Below are positions 8,654-17,462 of a stretch of 64,000 nt of DNA, in pieces. This stretch comes from Brevibacillus borstelensis (GTDB lineage: Bacteria; Bacillota; Bacilli; Brevibacillales; Brevibacillaceae). The stretch lies in contig NZ_RHHO01000011.1 of the NCBI RefSeq assembly GCF_003710865.1, positions 186,001-250,000 on the forward strand. The letters are read 5' to 3'. The stretch's first letter is position 1. Each line of letters starts with the position of its first letter. The position numbers and the translations under genes are program-made. Below the pieces are notes generated by a model. The model did not search any database and had not been told where the DNA came from. It saw only the letters and a list, made by a program, of their open reading frames with translations.

Positions 8654-9418
8654 TTGTTTTTTCGGGTCATGTATGAAATTTTTGTCATCCTGCTGGTCAT
8701 CACGTATGCGATTGTCGTCTTCGCCGATCCGGCCAGTCATCCCCGGTTGACCGAGGAGTTTATGAATCAGGCAGACGTCATCCTGATCAGCTTTTTGGCA
8801 GCGGAATACGTCATCCGCCTATGGCTGGCCAAAGATAAAAAGAAATTTGTCATCAGCAACTGGTTCGATCTCGTCGCCATGATCCCGCTTGATCATTATT
8901 TTTATCTGGCGCGCTTCATGCGTATCCTGCGCCTTGTCAGGATATTGAGAGCTTCTCCTTTTCTCTGGAGCATGCTGAAATCCAAGCCGATGCAGCGGGT
9001 GATTGGCGTGGTCACCTTGATCATGCTGTGGAGCTCGGGAGCCATTTACCTGCTGGAGGCCGGCATCAACGAAAATATCGTTCATTTCGGCGATGCTCTT
9101 TGGTGGTCCATCGTCACGACGACAACAGTCGGATACGGAGACATCTCGCCCGTTACGACGGGGGGCAGAATCATGGCTACGATATTGATGGTCACCGGTA
9201 TCGGGACTCTTGGCGCTCTGACCGCAAACTTCGCCCATCATTGGACCGAGTTTCAGGAGGGGAAAGGGCAGACGCCGGAGGAACACGCTCATGCGGAAAA
9301 GAAGATGCGTGCGCTTCATCAATTGCAGCAAGTCGAGCAGTTGACGCAAAAAGAGTACGAATCGATGATGAAAACGATTGAGGAGTTGTATCGGGAAAGG
9401 AACGGGGAAGAACGTTAG
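8654..9418 (+). CDS. Voltage-gated-type potassium channel, six transmembrane segments
   Basis: A 254-residue protein with six hydrophobic segments and the selectivity filter TTTTVGYGD near residue 155. The fourth segment carries regularly spaced arginines (RFMRILRLVRILRA near residue 88), a voltage-sensor feature. The C-terminal 60 residues are charged and likely form a coiled coil; there is no RCK/TrkA domain. The start is TTG at 8654, 5 bases after GGAGGAG; an ATG five codons later is possible but more poorly spaced. It is the second of two adjacent plus-strand genes, but the 90-base gap does not show whether they share a transcript. Confidence 0.9.
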   Translation: MFFRVMYEIFVILLVITYAIVVFADPASHPRLTEEFMNQADVILISFLAAEYVIRLWLAKDKKKFVISNWFDLVAMIPLDHYFYLARFMRILRLVRILRASPFLWSMLKSKPMQRVIGVVTLIMLWSSGAIYLLEAGINENIVHFGDALWWSIVTTTTVGYGDISPVTTGGRIMATILMVTGIGTLGALTANFAHHWTEFQEGKGQTPEEHAHAEKKMRALHQLQQVEQLTQKEYESMMKTIEELYRERNGEER

Positions 9419-9482
9419 TCGGGAAGCAGGCAACGTAATAGCCAGACTGCGGACTTGATCCATCAGGCAAACGGTGGATAAG

Positions 9483-9517
9483 AAAAAGGCATGGCGCACA
9501 GGGCGTCATGCCTTTTC
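9483..9517. terminator. Bidirectional terminator
   Basis: A perfect 11-bp stem, AAAAAGGCATG with CATGCCTTTTT, lies between the convergent channel and lipoprotein genes. Confidence 0.85.
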
Positions 9518-9527
9518 TTCATGTAGC

Positions 9528-10763
9528 TTATTCTACAACTGCTTCTACAGCATCCATTTCCCAGCTTGGCTCAGTGGAGAGCGTTTCAGCAAAGGAGCGG
9601 AAGAAGCCTTTTTTGTCAAAAGCTTCGATTGCTTTCGGATCTTTCTTCAGATCTTCTACAGTCAAAGAAGCGTCTTTTCCAGGGATGTCATACTTGGTCG
9701 CTTTGCCGAAGTTGTACGATACGCTTTCTGCTTCCAGACCGACAGTCAACGGCTTTTGAGTTTTGTCAACCGCGAACGTTACGTTCAAAGCGCTCTTTTG
9801 GCGAATAGGCAGTTTTGCCTTGTCGATGTTGAAGTCCAGGGTCCAGTTCACACCGTGGAAGCCTTCTTCCTTCAGCAGCTCGACGACTTTATCAGGCGTA
9901 TAGACTTTGCCCTCTGTTTCCAGCCATTGTTTTGCAGAAGCAATGCCAGCTGTTACCGCTGCTTCGGCAGTAGCGCGCTTCTCGGCTTCTGTCGTTTTCT
10001 TCGCGTCAGGAGTCATTTCTTCTTCCAGTTGTTGAGTCAAAACCATCAGGTCGACAGCGAACGCTTTTACGTCTTGGTTGGCAACAGCGTCATTTGCTGT
10101 GTAGTAGAACATTTGAATCAATTCTTTTGTGTCCAGAGTGATGGCGATGTGTGCCGTTTCCACTTTCTCGCCGTTAGGCAGTGTGACGGTTTCTTTGCCC
10201 AGGTCTTTCACATTGGACAGCTTGTAGCCGTATTTGGAGATGTACTTCTTCGTGAAGTCCATCGTCAGTTTGTTCATTTTGTCCTGGTAGTCTTTCAATT
10301 TCGCCGGATCAATGGCTGTTTCGCCAGCAGCGCCGAGTCCGGTCGAGTTGTCGATTTTCAAGTATTTTTTATCCAACGAAGATTTTGCATACAGATCGCT
10401 TCCACTTACGATCAGCTCCACGCCAGCTTTTTTATCGCCAGCCCAAACGCCTTTGTCCCGCAGCAGCTTGTCGTCGTTTACTACGACGTCCATCTTCGCG
10501 TTCTGAAGATCGAGCTGGGAACCTTTTACGGTTACTCCTGCTTTCAATGCATTCAGTACGGCGATGCTTTCAGCGTCCGCTGGTTCGCCCAGGGCTGCTG
10601 GCAGCTTGTCTACGTCACCAACCAGTTTGAGTGAACCCTGGTAGTCATAGTTGGGTTTATCGAGCGATGTAACGACGGCGTCCCGCACCAATGACGCTTG
10701 ACCTGAACAGCCTGTGAGAACAAGCCCCAAAGCAAGCAGCAGGGCACTCCCCTTTTTCCACAT
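9528..10763 (-). CDS. Lipoprotein of unknown function, 411 aa
   Basis: The N-terminus is a lipoprotein signal peptide ending in the lipobox LVLTGC at residues 14-19, so the protein should be exported and anchored to the outer face of the membrane. The mature part is rich in Lys, Asp and Val, with long amphipathic stretches and a run of small hydrophobic residues, and no enzyme motif I recognise. ATG at 10763 follows AGGAGGA; an ATG seven codons upstream covers the ribosome site itself and is not favoured. It is a single-gene unit divergent from sftA. Confidence 0.8.
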   Translation of the reverse strand: MWKKGSALLLALGLVLTGCSGQASLVRDAVVTSLDKPNYDYQGSLKLVGDVDKLPAALGEPADAESIAVLNALKAGVTVKGSQLDLQNAKMDVVVNDDKLLRDKGVWAGDKKAGVELIVSGSDLYAKSSLDKKYLKIDNSTGLGAAGETAIDPAKLKDYQDKMNKLTMDFTKKYISKYGYKLSNVKDLGKETVTLPNGEKVETAHIAITLDTKELIQMFYYTANDAVANQDVKAFAVDLMVLTQQLEEEMTPDAKKTTEAEKRATAEAAVTAGIASAKQWLETEGKVYTPDKVVELLKEEGFHGVNWTLDFNIDKAKLPIRQKSALNVTFAVDKTQKPLTVGLEAESVSYNFGKATKYDIPGKDASLTVEDLKKDPKAIEAFDKKGFFRSFAETLSTEPSWEMDAVEAVVE

Positions 10764-10944
10764 GAAGTGTTCCTCCTCTATCATTCATTTCAGTTTCCAC
10801 ATCTTGTATTACGCATGAGCTGGCAAAAGGTTTCTCAATATCTAAAAAAAACACAACAGAGCAAAAACAACGGGGTGTTTCGTGGTAAGATTGTAGAAAG
10901 CGAAGGGTTACGCTAAGAGGTTATGCAAGAAAGGACGTTGCAAC

Positions 10945-13900
10945 ATGTGGTCGTGGCTTCACAAGCTGATGAGTTTTATTCGCGGAGACGAAAGTGAACA
11001 ACAGGAACAAGGGCATACAGAGCAATACGTTCGTCCTTCAACAGGAGTGTCTGGCGGCAAAGTGCAGGCAAGAACGCGGAGCATTTACCCCAGAGAGCGG
11101 GAAATCGAAGAGACGGACGAGCCGTTCCGCAGAAGGAAACAGCGACAATTTAAATTTCCGGTCATACCGGATGAAAAACAGACCGAAAAACGGACAGAGC
11201 AGGCTCCGCCGACAGAAAATCCGGCAGATGCCGTGGCGAAAAGAAGGGCTGAGAGAGCGCGCGCGACTGCGGGAAAAGGTGAACCGGAGCGGCGGCGTGC
11301 AACAACATCTGACAGCAATGAACAGACCAGACAGGCGGAAGAGGCCGTTGATACGGTAAGCCGGACCGCCCAGCCTTTGGAGACCAAGCGCCCCTATAAA
11401 CCTTCAGAGGTCATTTCACCTGTGTTTGGAAAGGTGACTGCTGAGACAGAGGACGCTGATCATCGGATACATACGACAGCCGGAGTCCATTCTTCCCGGG
11501 AGCTGATCAATGAACAACAGGCGAGGATGCGGGAGCTGACTGCCTCAAGCCACGCGGAAAGAGCAGAAGCGGATGACCGGTCGGAAGCATCTTCCGACCT
11601 TGTACTGGAGATGAACAGCGAGCCGGTGGTACAGCTTCCTGAAAATGAAAAGACCGAAACAGTAGTGAGCGAAGCCGCAGATATTCGGGTGGAAGACGGC
11701 ATGCAAGAGGAAGAATCGTTTGCTCACAGCGTCCATAACCGGGCGCAAGCGCCGCACTTTTTGGACGTTGACAACGCTGGAGGTCAACCTGCCGATCCAG
11801 CAGCCTCCGGCCACATGCAGCCGGCAAGCACTGGTCAGCCGGGAGAAGAGTATAGCGTGACTGTTGGCGAGATGCTTGAAGCAGCAGCTGCACTGGACGA
11901 GGCGGAATTTGATTCAGGCGAGGCCGAGGATAATGGCGTGCGGGCTGCAGTTGATTCAGATGCGGAAGGATTTGCTGAAAAGCTGACCGCAGAAGAGCCA
12001 GTGGCGGAGGAGCCGGTTGGAAAGTTGACTGTGGAGGAGCCAGTGGCGGAAGAACCGGCTGAAAAGCAGACCTCAGAGGAGCCAGCGGCAGAAGGATCGA
12101 TTGAACCAGCCGCAGTAGAACCAGCCTCGAAGCAATCGGGAGAAGAACAGCCGATTGTCTCTGTATCGAATGCCGGCATGCCGTTTATCGGGAAAGAGAC
12201 CAACGCGGAACAGAAGGAAGCGGAACAGCCTGTAGAGGAACAGACTGCGCAGGAGATGAGCGCTTCTCCCCGGGCAACGATTCAGCCGGGTCTGGAAGGC
12301 AGCCGTTCCCAGGAGAAGCGGGAAGAGATCGGCTCCGCAAAAGACGAGTCTGTGAACAGTTCTTCGCAAAGCGTTCCGCCGCATTCCTTTGCGAATCCAG
12401 CCAACAATTTGCAAGGGGTCGCGCCAATTGCTTCAGCAGCCGAGGTGGCGGCCAGTCTGGCTGCATACGCTGCGGAAAAAAGCGAGCCGTCATCCGCACC
12501 GCAGAAAGAGACAAACGAAGCAAATCCACAGCAGCGGCAAGCTGCCGATGTCACCCCACAGCAGGGGCAAGTTGCCGTCGTCAACCCACTACAGCGGCAA
12601 GCTGAAGTCGTCAACCAACAACCGGCTCCGCAACCGGACGAGCAACCGTTATTGCCGTATGCGAGTCCGTCCCTTGAGCTGCTTGCCCCATCGCCAGAGC
12701 AGGATGACGATGACGACGAGCATACGCAAATACAGAAGCTGCTGCTGGAAGAGACGCTGAGCAATTTCAACGTAAACGCACAGGTCGTCGGCATTGTGAA
12801 AGGTCCTTCGGTCACCCGTTTTGAAATACAGCCTGCGCCAGGGGTGAAGGTGAACAAGATCACCAGTTTGATCGATGACATCAAGCTCAATCTCGCTGCC
12901 AAAGACATTCGGATCGAAGCTCCGATCCCGGGACGGAACGCTGTCGGCATCGAGGTCCCCAACTTGAAAAGCCAGCCGGTGCTGATCAGCCGCATTATCG
13001 GGTCCGAGAAATTTTTGCAGCATTCGTCGCCGCTGGCTGTTGCCCTGGGTATGGACATCGGCGGAGAGCCGATCGTCGCGGACATCAAAAAAATGCCGCA
13101 CGGCTTGATTGCCGGTTCGACCGGTTCAGGAAAGAGCGTCTGCATCAACTCGATCATTGTCAGCCTGCTGTATAAGGCGACACCGGAGCAGGTGCGTCTG
13201 CTGCTGATCGACCCGAAAATGGTTGAGCTGGCTCCGTACAATCATCTGCCCCATCTGGTTACGCCGGTGGTGACTGACGCGAAGCAGGCGACGGCTGCGC
13301 TCAAATGGGCGGTGGAGGAAATGGAAAAACGGTATGCGCTGTTTGTGGATGCGGGAGTGCGCGATATTGACCGCTACAACCAAACGACGGATCAGCCGCT
13401 GCCGTACATTGTCATTGTCATCGACGAATTGGCCGACTTGATGATGGTTTCCCCTCAGGATGTGGAAGACTGCATCATCCGAATCGCACAGAAAGCACGT
13501 GCATGCGGTATTCATCTGCTTTTGGCGACACAGCGCCCATCCGTTGATGTCATCACCGGGAACATCAAGGCAAACGTCCCTACGCGTCTGGCCTTTGCCG
13601 TCTTTTCTCAGGTGGACTCACGGACGATTCTCGACCAATCGGGAGCGGAGCGCTTGCTCGGGCGGGGCGATATGCTCTTTTTGGAAAGCGGAACGACACC
13701 GATTCGCCTGCAAGGAAACTATGTGACGGACGAAGAGATCGAGGCCGTCACCCAAGCGATCAAAAGGCAGCGAAAACCGGCGTACCTGTTCAGCAAAGAG
13801 GATTTGGAGCAGCAGGTACAATCATTCGACATGGGAGACGATCCGTTGTACCACGAGGCACTGCTGTATGTGGCCGATCAGGGACAGGCTTCCGCTTCCG

Positions 13901-14064
13901 CCCTGCAGCGCCGTTTCCGCGTAGGCTACAACCGGGCGGCTCGTCTGATCGAAATGATGGAAGCCGACGGCTATGTAGCCGGACAGAGCGGCGGAAAGCC
14001 TCGCGCTGTGTTGATCACGCGTGAAGACGCTGAAGCGTTGACGGAAGGGACATCGCTGTTTTAG
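10945..14064 (+). CDS. sftA: Soluble FtsK/SpoIIIE-family DNA translocase (SftA)
   Basis: A 1039-residue DNA pump of the FtsK/SpoIIIE family. There are no membrane segments: the protein begins MWSWLHKLMSFIRG, like the soluble B. subtilis SftA (YtpS), which clears DNA from the division septum. Residues of about 20-590 are a long acidic, low-complexity linker with EEPVAEEP-type repeats and Gln/Pro-rich decapeptide repeats. The motor follows, with Walker A GSTGSGKS near residue 725, DELADLMM as Walker B near residue 827, and LATQRPSVDVITG. The end is a winged-helix gamma domain (RVGYNRAARLIEMMEADGYV) that would read oriented DNA sequences. At 1039 residues it is somewhat longer than the B. subtilis protein (about 950), because of the linker. 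Confidence 0.93.
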   Translation: MWSWLHKLMSFIRGDESEQQEQGHTEQYVRPSTGVSGGKVQARTRSIYPREREIEETDEPFRRRKQRQFKFPVIPDEKQTEKRTEQAPPTENPADAVAKRRAERARATAGKGEPERRRATTSDSNEQTRQAEEAVDTVSRTAQPLETKRPYKPSEVISPVFGKVTAETEDADHRIHTTAGVHSSRELINEQQARMRELTASSHAERAEADDRSEASSDLVLEMNSEPVVQLPENEKTETVVSEAADIRVEDGMQEEESFAHSVHNRAQAPHFLDVDNAGGQPADPAASGHMQPASTGQPGEEYSVTVGEMLEAAAALDEAEFDSGEAEDNGVRAAVDSDAEGFAEKLTAEEPVAEEPVGKLTVEEPVAEEPAEKQTSEEPAAEGSIEPAAVEPASKQSGEEQPIVSVSNAGMPFIGKETNAEQKEAEQPVEEQTAQEMSASPRATIQPGLEGSRSQEKREEIGSAKDESVNSSSQSVPPHSFANPANNLQGVAPIASAAEVAASLAAYAAEKSEPSSAPQKETNEANPQQRQAADVTPQQGQVAVVNPLQRQAEVVNQQPAPQPDEQPLLPYASPSLELLAPSPEQDDDDDEHTQIQKLLLEETLSNFNVNAQVVGIVKGPSVTRFEIQPAPGVKVNKITSLIDDIKLNLAAKDIRIEAPIPGRNAVGIEVPNLKSQPVLISRIIGSEKFLQHSSPLAVALGMDIGGEPIVADIKKMPHGLIAGSTGSGKSVCINSIIVSLLYKATPEQVRLLLIDPKMVELAPYNHLPHLVTPVVTDAKQATAALKWAVEEMEKRYALFVDAGVRDIDRYNQTTDQPLPYIVIVIDELADLMMVSPQDVEDCIIRIAQKARACGIHLLLATQRPSVDVITGNIKANVPTRLAFAVFSQVDSRTILDQSGAERLLGRGDMLFLESGTTPIRLQGNYVTDEEIEAVTQAIKRQRKPAYLFSKEDLEQQVQSFDMGDDPLYHEALLYVADQGQASASALQRRFRVGYNRAARLIEMMEADGYVAGQSGGKPRAVLITREDAEALTEGTSLF
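12521..12610 (+). repeat. Three tandem 30-bp in-frame repeats within sftA
   Basis: Three units of 30 bases (12521-12550, 12551-12580, 12581-12610) share CAGCGGCAAGCTG-like cores and encode decapeptides of the form PQQRQAADV / PQQGQVAVV / PLQRQAEVV. They lie in the disordered linker before the motor domain. Confidence 0.75.
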
Positions 14065-14078
14065 CAAGTTCATCAGGG

Positions 14079-14126
14079 GGCCTGGTGGCCGGGATGTTAT
14101 TCTCGGTAACAGGCCGTCTTTTTTTA
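14079..14126 (+). terminator. Terminator after sftA
   Basis: GGCCTG (14079-14084) pairs with CAGGCC (14110-14115), with a second inner stem, and is followed by a run of seven T. Confidence 0.85.
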
Positions 14127-14197
14127 TTGCATGGTTGCTCAAAGCGATTGTTCGTTGTATTCTGAAAAGTATGAGAAAAGGAGAGGCGGGGATTGCG

Positions 14198-14593
14198 ATG
14201 GATTTGGTCCAGAAAAAATATCAACGCATGGATGAGCATACCGTCCTGTTTAACGAGGAGTATTACCTCCGCGTCATGAAGCTGTCCATAGACGGCCTGG
14301 ATGCTGCTGCGAGAGAGGAGCTGTTTACGCATCTCTACTCCTTCGAAAGTGCTGACATCGAGCTGGAAATCGATATTTCGGAGGAGGAGCAGGGCAAGTG
14401 GTACTTGCAGCTTCTCGTCCCGCATGTCCTCACCTTGCCAGAGGCGGCAAACAAGCGCTTGACGCGGGGAGAGGAACAACTTGGCGAGCATCTGTCTGGA
14501 CAATCTCAGGCGGCTTTCACTTTTCGTCTGGCAGAGGAGGAGCTGTATCATTACGTGAAGAGGTACAATCCGAATCTGAATGTGACCGCATGA
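14198..14593 (+). CDS. Hypothetical protein, about 131 aa
   Basis: An acidic, soluble protein without recognised motifs; I do not know the family. The frame is open from 14135, but the ATG at 14198 (MDLVQKKYQ) is preferred: purine-rich GGAGAGGCGGGG lies just upstream, and the earlier codons read like non-coding sequence. The middle is rich in Glu and Leu, ending YVKRYNPNLNVTA. It follows the sftA terminator and is probably transcribed separately. Confidence 0.65.
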   Translation: MDLVQKKYQRMDEHTVLFNEEYYLRVMKLSIDGLDAAAREELFTHLYSFESADIELEIDISEEEQGKWYLQLLVPHVLTLPEAANKRLTRGEEQLGEHLSGQSQAAFTFRLAEEELYHYVKRYNPNLNVTA

Positions 14594-14872
14594 CCTGCAT
14601 GATCTGATGTGGCACAGCTTTTTAACTTGTTTGGGGCTAAATCCTTGGGGGCTTGCCCCTTTTTTGTTTTGAGAACGGGGCCGGGGCGGGAAAAGCGTGT
14701 TTTTCTGCTTGGCTCCGGGCTCCGTTTGCATAAGAAGTGTGAACTGTCCGCTCCGGAGCGTTTCGCGGGGGAGCTGCCGGCTTGTATGTACAAAGTGGAA
14801 AAGGAGCTGCTAGTCTTGCGCAGCTCCTTCGTTGTTTATGAAACACTTCTTTTTCCTGGGAAGCAAAAATGA
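14594..14872. other. Intergenic region with two hairpins
   Basis: A short hairpin (GGGG CTTG CCCC near 14650) with TTTTTT could end the upstream plus-strand gene. A 9-bp stem AAGGAGCTG / CAGCTCCTT (14801-14829) followed by TTTTCC on the minus strand can end the minus-strand gene at 14873. The GC-rich part in between has no convincing coding frame. Confidence 0.6.
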
Positions 14873-15145
14873 TCATTTAACTACAATAAATTCTTCATGA
14901 TTGAAAATCATTGTAGTTGCTGTACGTCCTTCCGCTGTAGTGCCTGACAGGGCTATTACAACGCCTTTCTCATTTTTACTCGTATCCCCCTCCATAACAA
15001 CACGGAGCATGTTATTGCCGCGGAAGGTATTCGGTCCGGAACGCACTCTTAGAAATGCACAGTTTCCTGCGGGTATGGTAACCGTTCTGCGGAAAATTCT
15101 AATCTCTGGGGGTAGATGGGTATGATTGTCTCTCTCGACAAACAT
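14873..15145 (-). CDS. Hypothetical small protein, 90 aa
   Basis: A 90-residue frame ending at 14873 with a protein-like composition (alternating hydrophobic strands such as NNMLRVVMEGD and TMIFNHEEFIVVK). I recognise no family. No clear ribosome site precedes the ATG at 15145, so the true start may differ or the gene may be a remnant. A terminator-like hairpin lies downstream on the same strand at 14801-14829, which supports it being transcribed. Confidence 0.5.
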   Translation of the reverse strand: MFVERDNHTHLPPEIRIFRRTVTIPAGNCAFLRVRSGPNTFRGNNMLRVVMEGDTSKNEKGVVIALSGTTAEGRTATTMIFNHEEFIVVK

Positions 15146-15269
15146 GAACCGATATATTTACAGCTGAACTAATGTTCGAAATGTTTTTTAGCCCGATTTG
15201 TAGAAACTTTATTACCCCCCTGCTATTCCGACGGCCGCGGCCCATATCGCGGATCATACAGGCTCTTCA

Positions 15270-15312
15270 CCCCTTTCGCGAAGACTGTTCTTTGTGAAAG
15301 GGGTTTCTTTTA
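15270..15312 (+). terminator. Terminator-like hairpin in front of the aspartokinase gene
   Basis: CCCCTTTC (15270-15277) pairs with GAAAGGGG (15296-15303), followed by TTTCTTTTAT. No plus-strand gene ends just upstream, so it may be a leader attenuator or the terminator of a lost gene. I could not match the preceding 120 bases to a lysine riboswitch or a T-box. Confidence 0.55.
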
Positions 15313-15408
15313 TGTCCTTCTGAAATGGACACTTGTCTTTATGGGGTAAATAATTTAACCTATACTCATGCAGTTTGTGATCGTTATACACAGATGGAGG
15401 AGTCGGAG

Positions 15409-16806
15409 ATGAAAGTTGCCAAATTTGGCGGGACCTCACTGGCGAGCGCCGCACAGATAAAAAAAGTATGCGAGATTGTCAAGTCGGATGAAGCGAGAAA
15501 GCTCGTCGTCGTTTCAGCACCCGGAAAACGGTACAAGGAAGATACGAAGGTTACCGATCTTCTCATCCGGTACGCGGAAGCGCGTCTGCAAGGCCAGCCC
15601 GCCGAAGAAGTTCAAAGCCGGATCATCGGCAGATATCAAGACATTATCCGGGAACTGGGCTTGCCTGTCGAGGCGGCGGAAGAGATCGCCGCACAGCTGA
15701 AAGAGGCGCTGCACTACATACCTGCCGAAGATCCCGGCCGGTTCATGGACAGGGTAAAAGCGGCGGGAGAGGATACGTGCGCCAAGCTGGTAGCCCGTTA
15801 CCTGCAAAGCCAGGGCAGGAAGGCTGTCTATGTAAACCCCAAGGATGCCGGTCTGGTCGTGACTGGAGAGCCGGGGAACGCTCATGTATTGCCTGAAGCG
15901 TATGAAAAGCTGCGCAATTTGAAAAGTCAGTCCGGGATCGTGATTTTTCCGGGGTTTTTCGGATTTACGCCGGAGGGCGAGCTGGTCACCTTCTCCAGGG
16001 GAGGCTCCGATATTACTGGCTCCATTCTGGCTGCAGCCGTGCAAGCGGAGCTGTATGAGAACTTTACCGATGTCGACTCGGTGTATGTCGTGAACCCGAG
16101 TCTTGTTGAAAAACCGAAGGAAATCCAGATCATCACCTATCGGGAGATGCGAGAGCTCTCCTATTCGGGCTTTTCCGTCTTTCACGAGGAAGCTTTGTAT
16201 CCGGCGTATCAGGCGGGTATCCCCGTCTGCATCAAAAATACGAATAATCCGCAGGCACCAGGCACCATGATCGTCTCAGAGAGACCGTTCCACGAAAATC
16301 GGGTATCCGGAATCGCGGCTGACAAAGGCTTTTGCAGTATTTATGTGAGCAAGTATTTGCTCAACAAAGAGATCGGCTTTGGCCGCAGGCTGCTGCAAAT
16401 CTTTGAGGAAGAGGGTCTCTCGTACGAGCATACGCCGTCGGGGATTGACAATATCTCCGTCATTTTGCGGGAAAAGGATTTTACCCCGCAAATCGAACAG
16501 CGGGTAGTGAACAGATTGAAACAGGAGCTTCAGGCCGAAGACATCATCGTCGAGAGAGGCCTTTCACTCGTCATGATCGTCGGCGAAGGCATGCGCCGTT
16601 CCGTGGGTACTTCGGCGCGAGCAACATCCGCTCTCGCCAGAGCCAAGGTCAATCTGGAGATGATCAACCAGGGCTCCTCCGAGGTCAGCATGATGTTCGG
16701 CGTAAAAGAGGTAGATGCGGACAGGGCCGTGATCGCGCTGTATGAGGAGTTTTTTGCCCAGTCCGAAGAGGCATTGGCAGACATGGCCGTGACGCTGAAA
16801 GCTTGA
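15409..16806 (+). CDS. Aspartate kinase
   Basis: A 465-residue aspartokinase catalysing the first step of the lysine/threonine/methionine branch. KFGGTSLA near residue 4 is the kinase nucleotide-site motif, GFTPEGELVTFSRGGSD near residue 185 is the second conserved block, and two ACT regulatory domains fill the C-terminal 150 residues. The overall form resembles the single-chain, threonine-type enzyme YclM of B. subtilis rather than LysC with its internal start. ATG at 15409 follows GGAGG by 7-8 bases; upstream in-frame codons from 15325 lack a ribosome site. It is a single gene with a terminator at 16880. Confidence 0.93.
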   Translation: MKVAKFGGTSLASAAQIKKVCEIVKSDEARKLVVVSAPGKRYKEDTKVTDLLIRYAEARLQGQPAEEVQSRIIGRYQDIIRELGLPVEAAEEIAAQLKEALHYIPAEDPGRFMDRVKAAGEDTCAKLVARYLQSQGRKAVYVNPKDAGLVVTGEPGNAHVLPEAYEKLRNLKSQSGIVIFPGFFGFTPEGELVTFSRGGSDITGSILAAAVQAELYENFTDVDSVYVVNPSLVEKPKEIQIITYREMRELSYSGFSVFHEEALYPAYQAGIPVCIKNTNNPQAPGTMIVSERPFHENRVSGIAADKGFCSIYVSKYLLNKEIGFGRRLLQIFEEEGLSYEHTPSGIDNISVILREKDFTPQIEQRVVNRLKQELQAEDIIVERGLSLVMIVGEGMRRSVGTSARATSALARAKVNLEMINQGSSEVSMMFGVKEVDADRAVIALYEEFFAQSEEALADMAVTLKA

Positions 16807-16879
16807 GCAAGGACGTTTGCAGAAACGAGCCAGGCCATACAGTCGATTTGTTCAAGGTCGTCCGAAAATAAATAACAAG

Positions 16880-16927
16880 CCCCCTTCAGAAACTGATGAG
16901 AATCGGATCGGAGGGGGGATTTTCTGT
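16880..16927 (+). terminator. Terminator after the aspartokinase gene
   Basis: CCCCCTTC (16880-16887) pairs with GGAGGGGG, followed by ATTTTCTG. Confidence 0.75.
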
Positions 16928-17001
16928 CCAGGACAAAAGAAACGGGATGGGAAAAAAGTATCGGTCAAGTTTTCCTCCTTCCCGCCATACGATTGTACTA
17001 A

Positions 17002-17262
17002 CTATATAAATGGTCTTGTGTCGATAGGTGTAAGTACGAAGGCGGAGCGGCGATAGAGCTCACCAGTTCCCTGCTAAACGATCGGGACAAGACGGAGGTA
17101 GATCCATTTGCATACAAGGCGACAACCGCCAGATTTGGCCCGCAGTCTCTCAGTTACGTGATCATCGCCGAGCAGGAGCAAAAGCGGATCGCGGAGCTTT
17201 TGCGGCAGGCTGTGACCACCAAAAGCGAAAAGTCTCAAAAAGAGACGAAAGAATCAAAATGA
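17002..17262 (+). pseudogene. Open frame without a start codon; probable gene remnant
   Basis: Between a TAA at 16999 and a TGA at 17260 the frame is open for 86 codons and looks protein-like: it includes DRDKTEVDPFAYKATTARFG and then a helix (EQEQKRIAELLRQAV) and a lysine-rich tail. There is no in-frame ATG, GTG or TTG in the first half and no ribosome site. I do not recognise the family. It reads as the C-terminal part of a truncated gene, or a gene starting at an unusual codon. Confidence 0.45.
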
Positions 17263-17328
17263 GTCAAATATAGTATCGTTTTGATTCTTGTACGAAAAAT
17301 GAAACCGTTCACTGCCTCCCCTCCTCCA

Positions 17329-17344
17329 TGGCATGAGAGTTGCA
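17329..17344 (+). promoter_or_regulatory. Sigma-54 (SigL) promoter
   Basis: TGGCAT-N5-TTGCA matches the -24/-12 consensus TGGCAC-N5-TTGCW with one mismatch. It is 120 bases before the ammonia-lyase gene, whose downstream neighbour encodes a sigma-54 activator. Confidence 0.85.
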
Positions 17345-17354
17345 CAGAAATAAG

Positions 17355-17417
17355 CTCTGAATAGTCGATTCAGAGTATCGAATCAGAGCATCGATTCCAA
17401 CCAATCGACTCAGCAGC
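17355..17417 (+). repeat. 13-bp iterons and an inverted repeat downstream of the sigma-54 promoter
   Basis: TCGATTCAGAGTA, TCGAATCAGAGCA, TCGATTCCAACCA and TCGACTCAGCAGC start at 17365, 17378, 17391 and 17405 (spacing 13, 13, 14). The first overlaps a perfect dyad CTCTGAAT-N5-ATTCAGAG (17355-17375). They lie at or just after the predicted transcription start and are candidate binding sites for the activator, or a leader structure. Confidence 0.65.
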
Positions 17418-17462
17418 AATGGAGCATTCCTTTATTGCGGGCAAACAAGGAGGAGAGAAATC

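Noticed and set aside
14600-14760. A third copy of the structured repeat
   Set aside because: Only a stretch like CGTGTTTTTCTGCTT is shared with copy B. The flanks and internal stems do not align.
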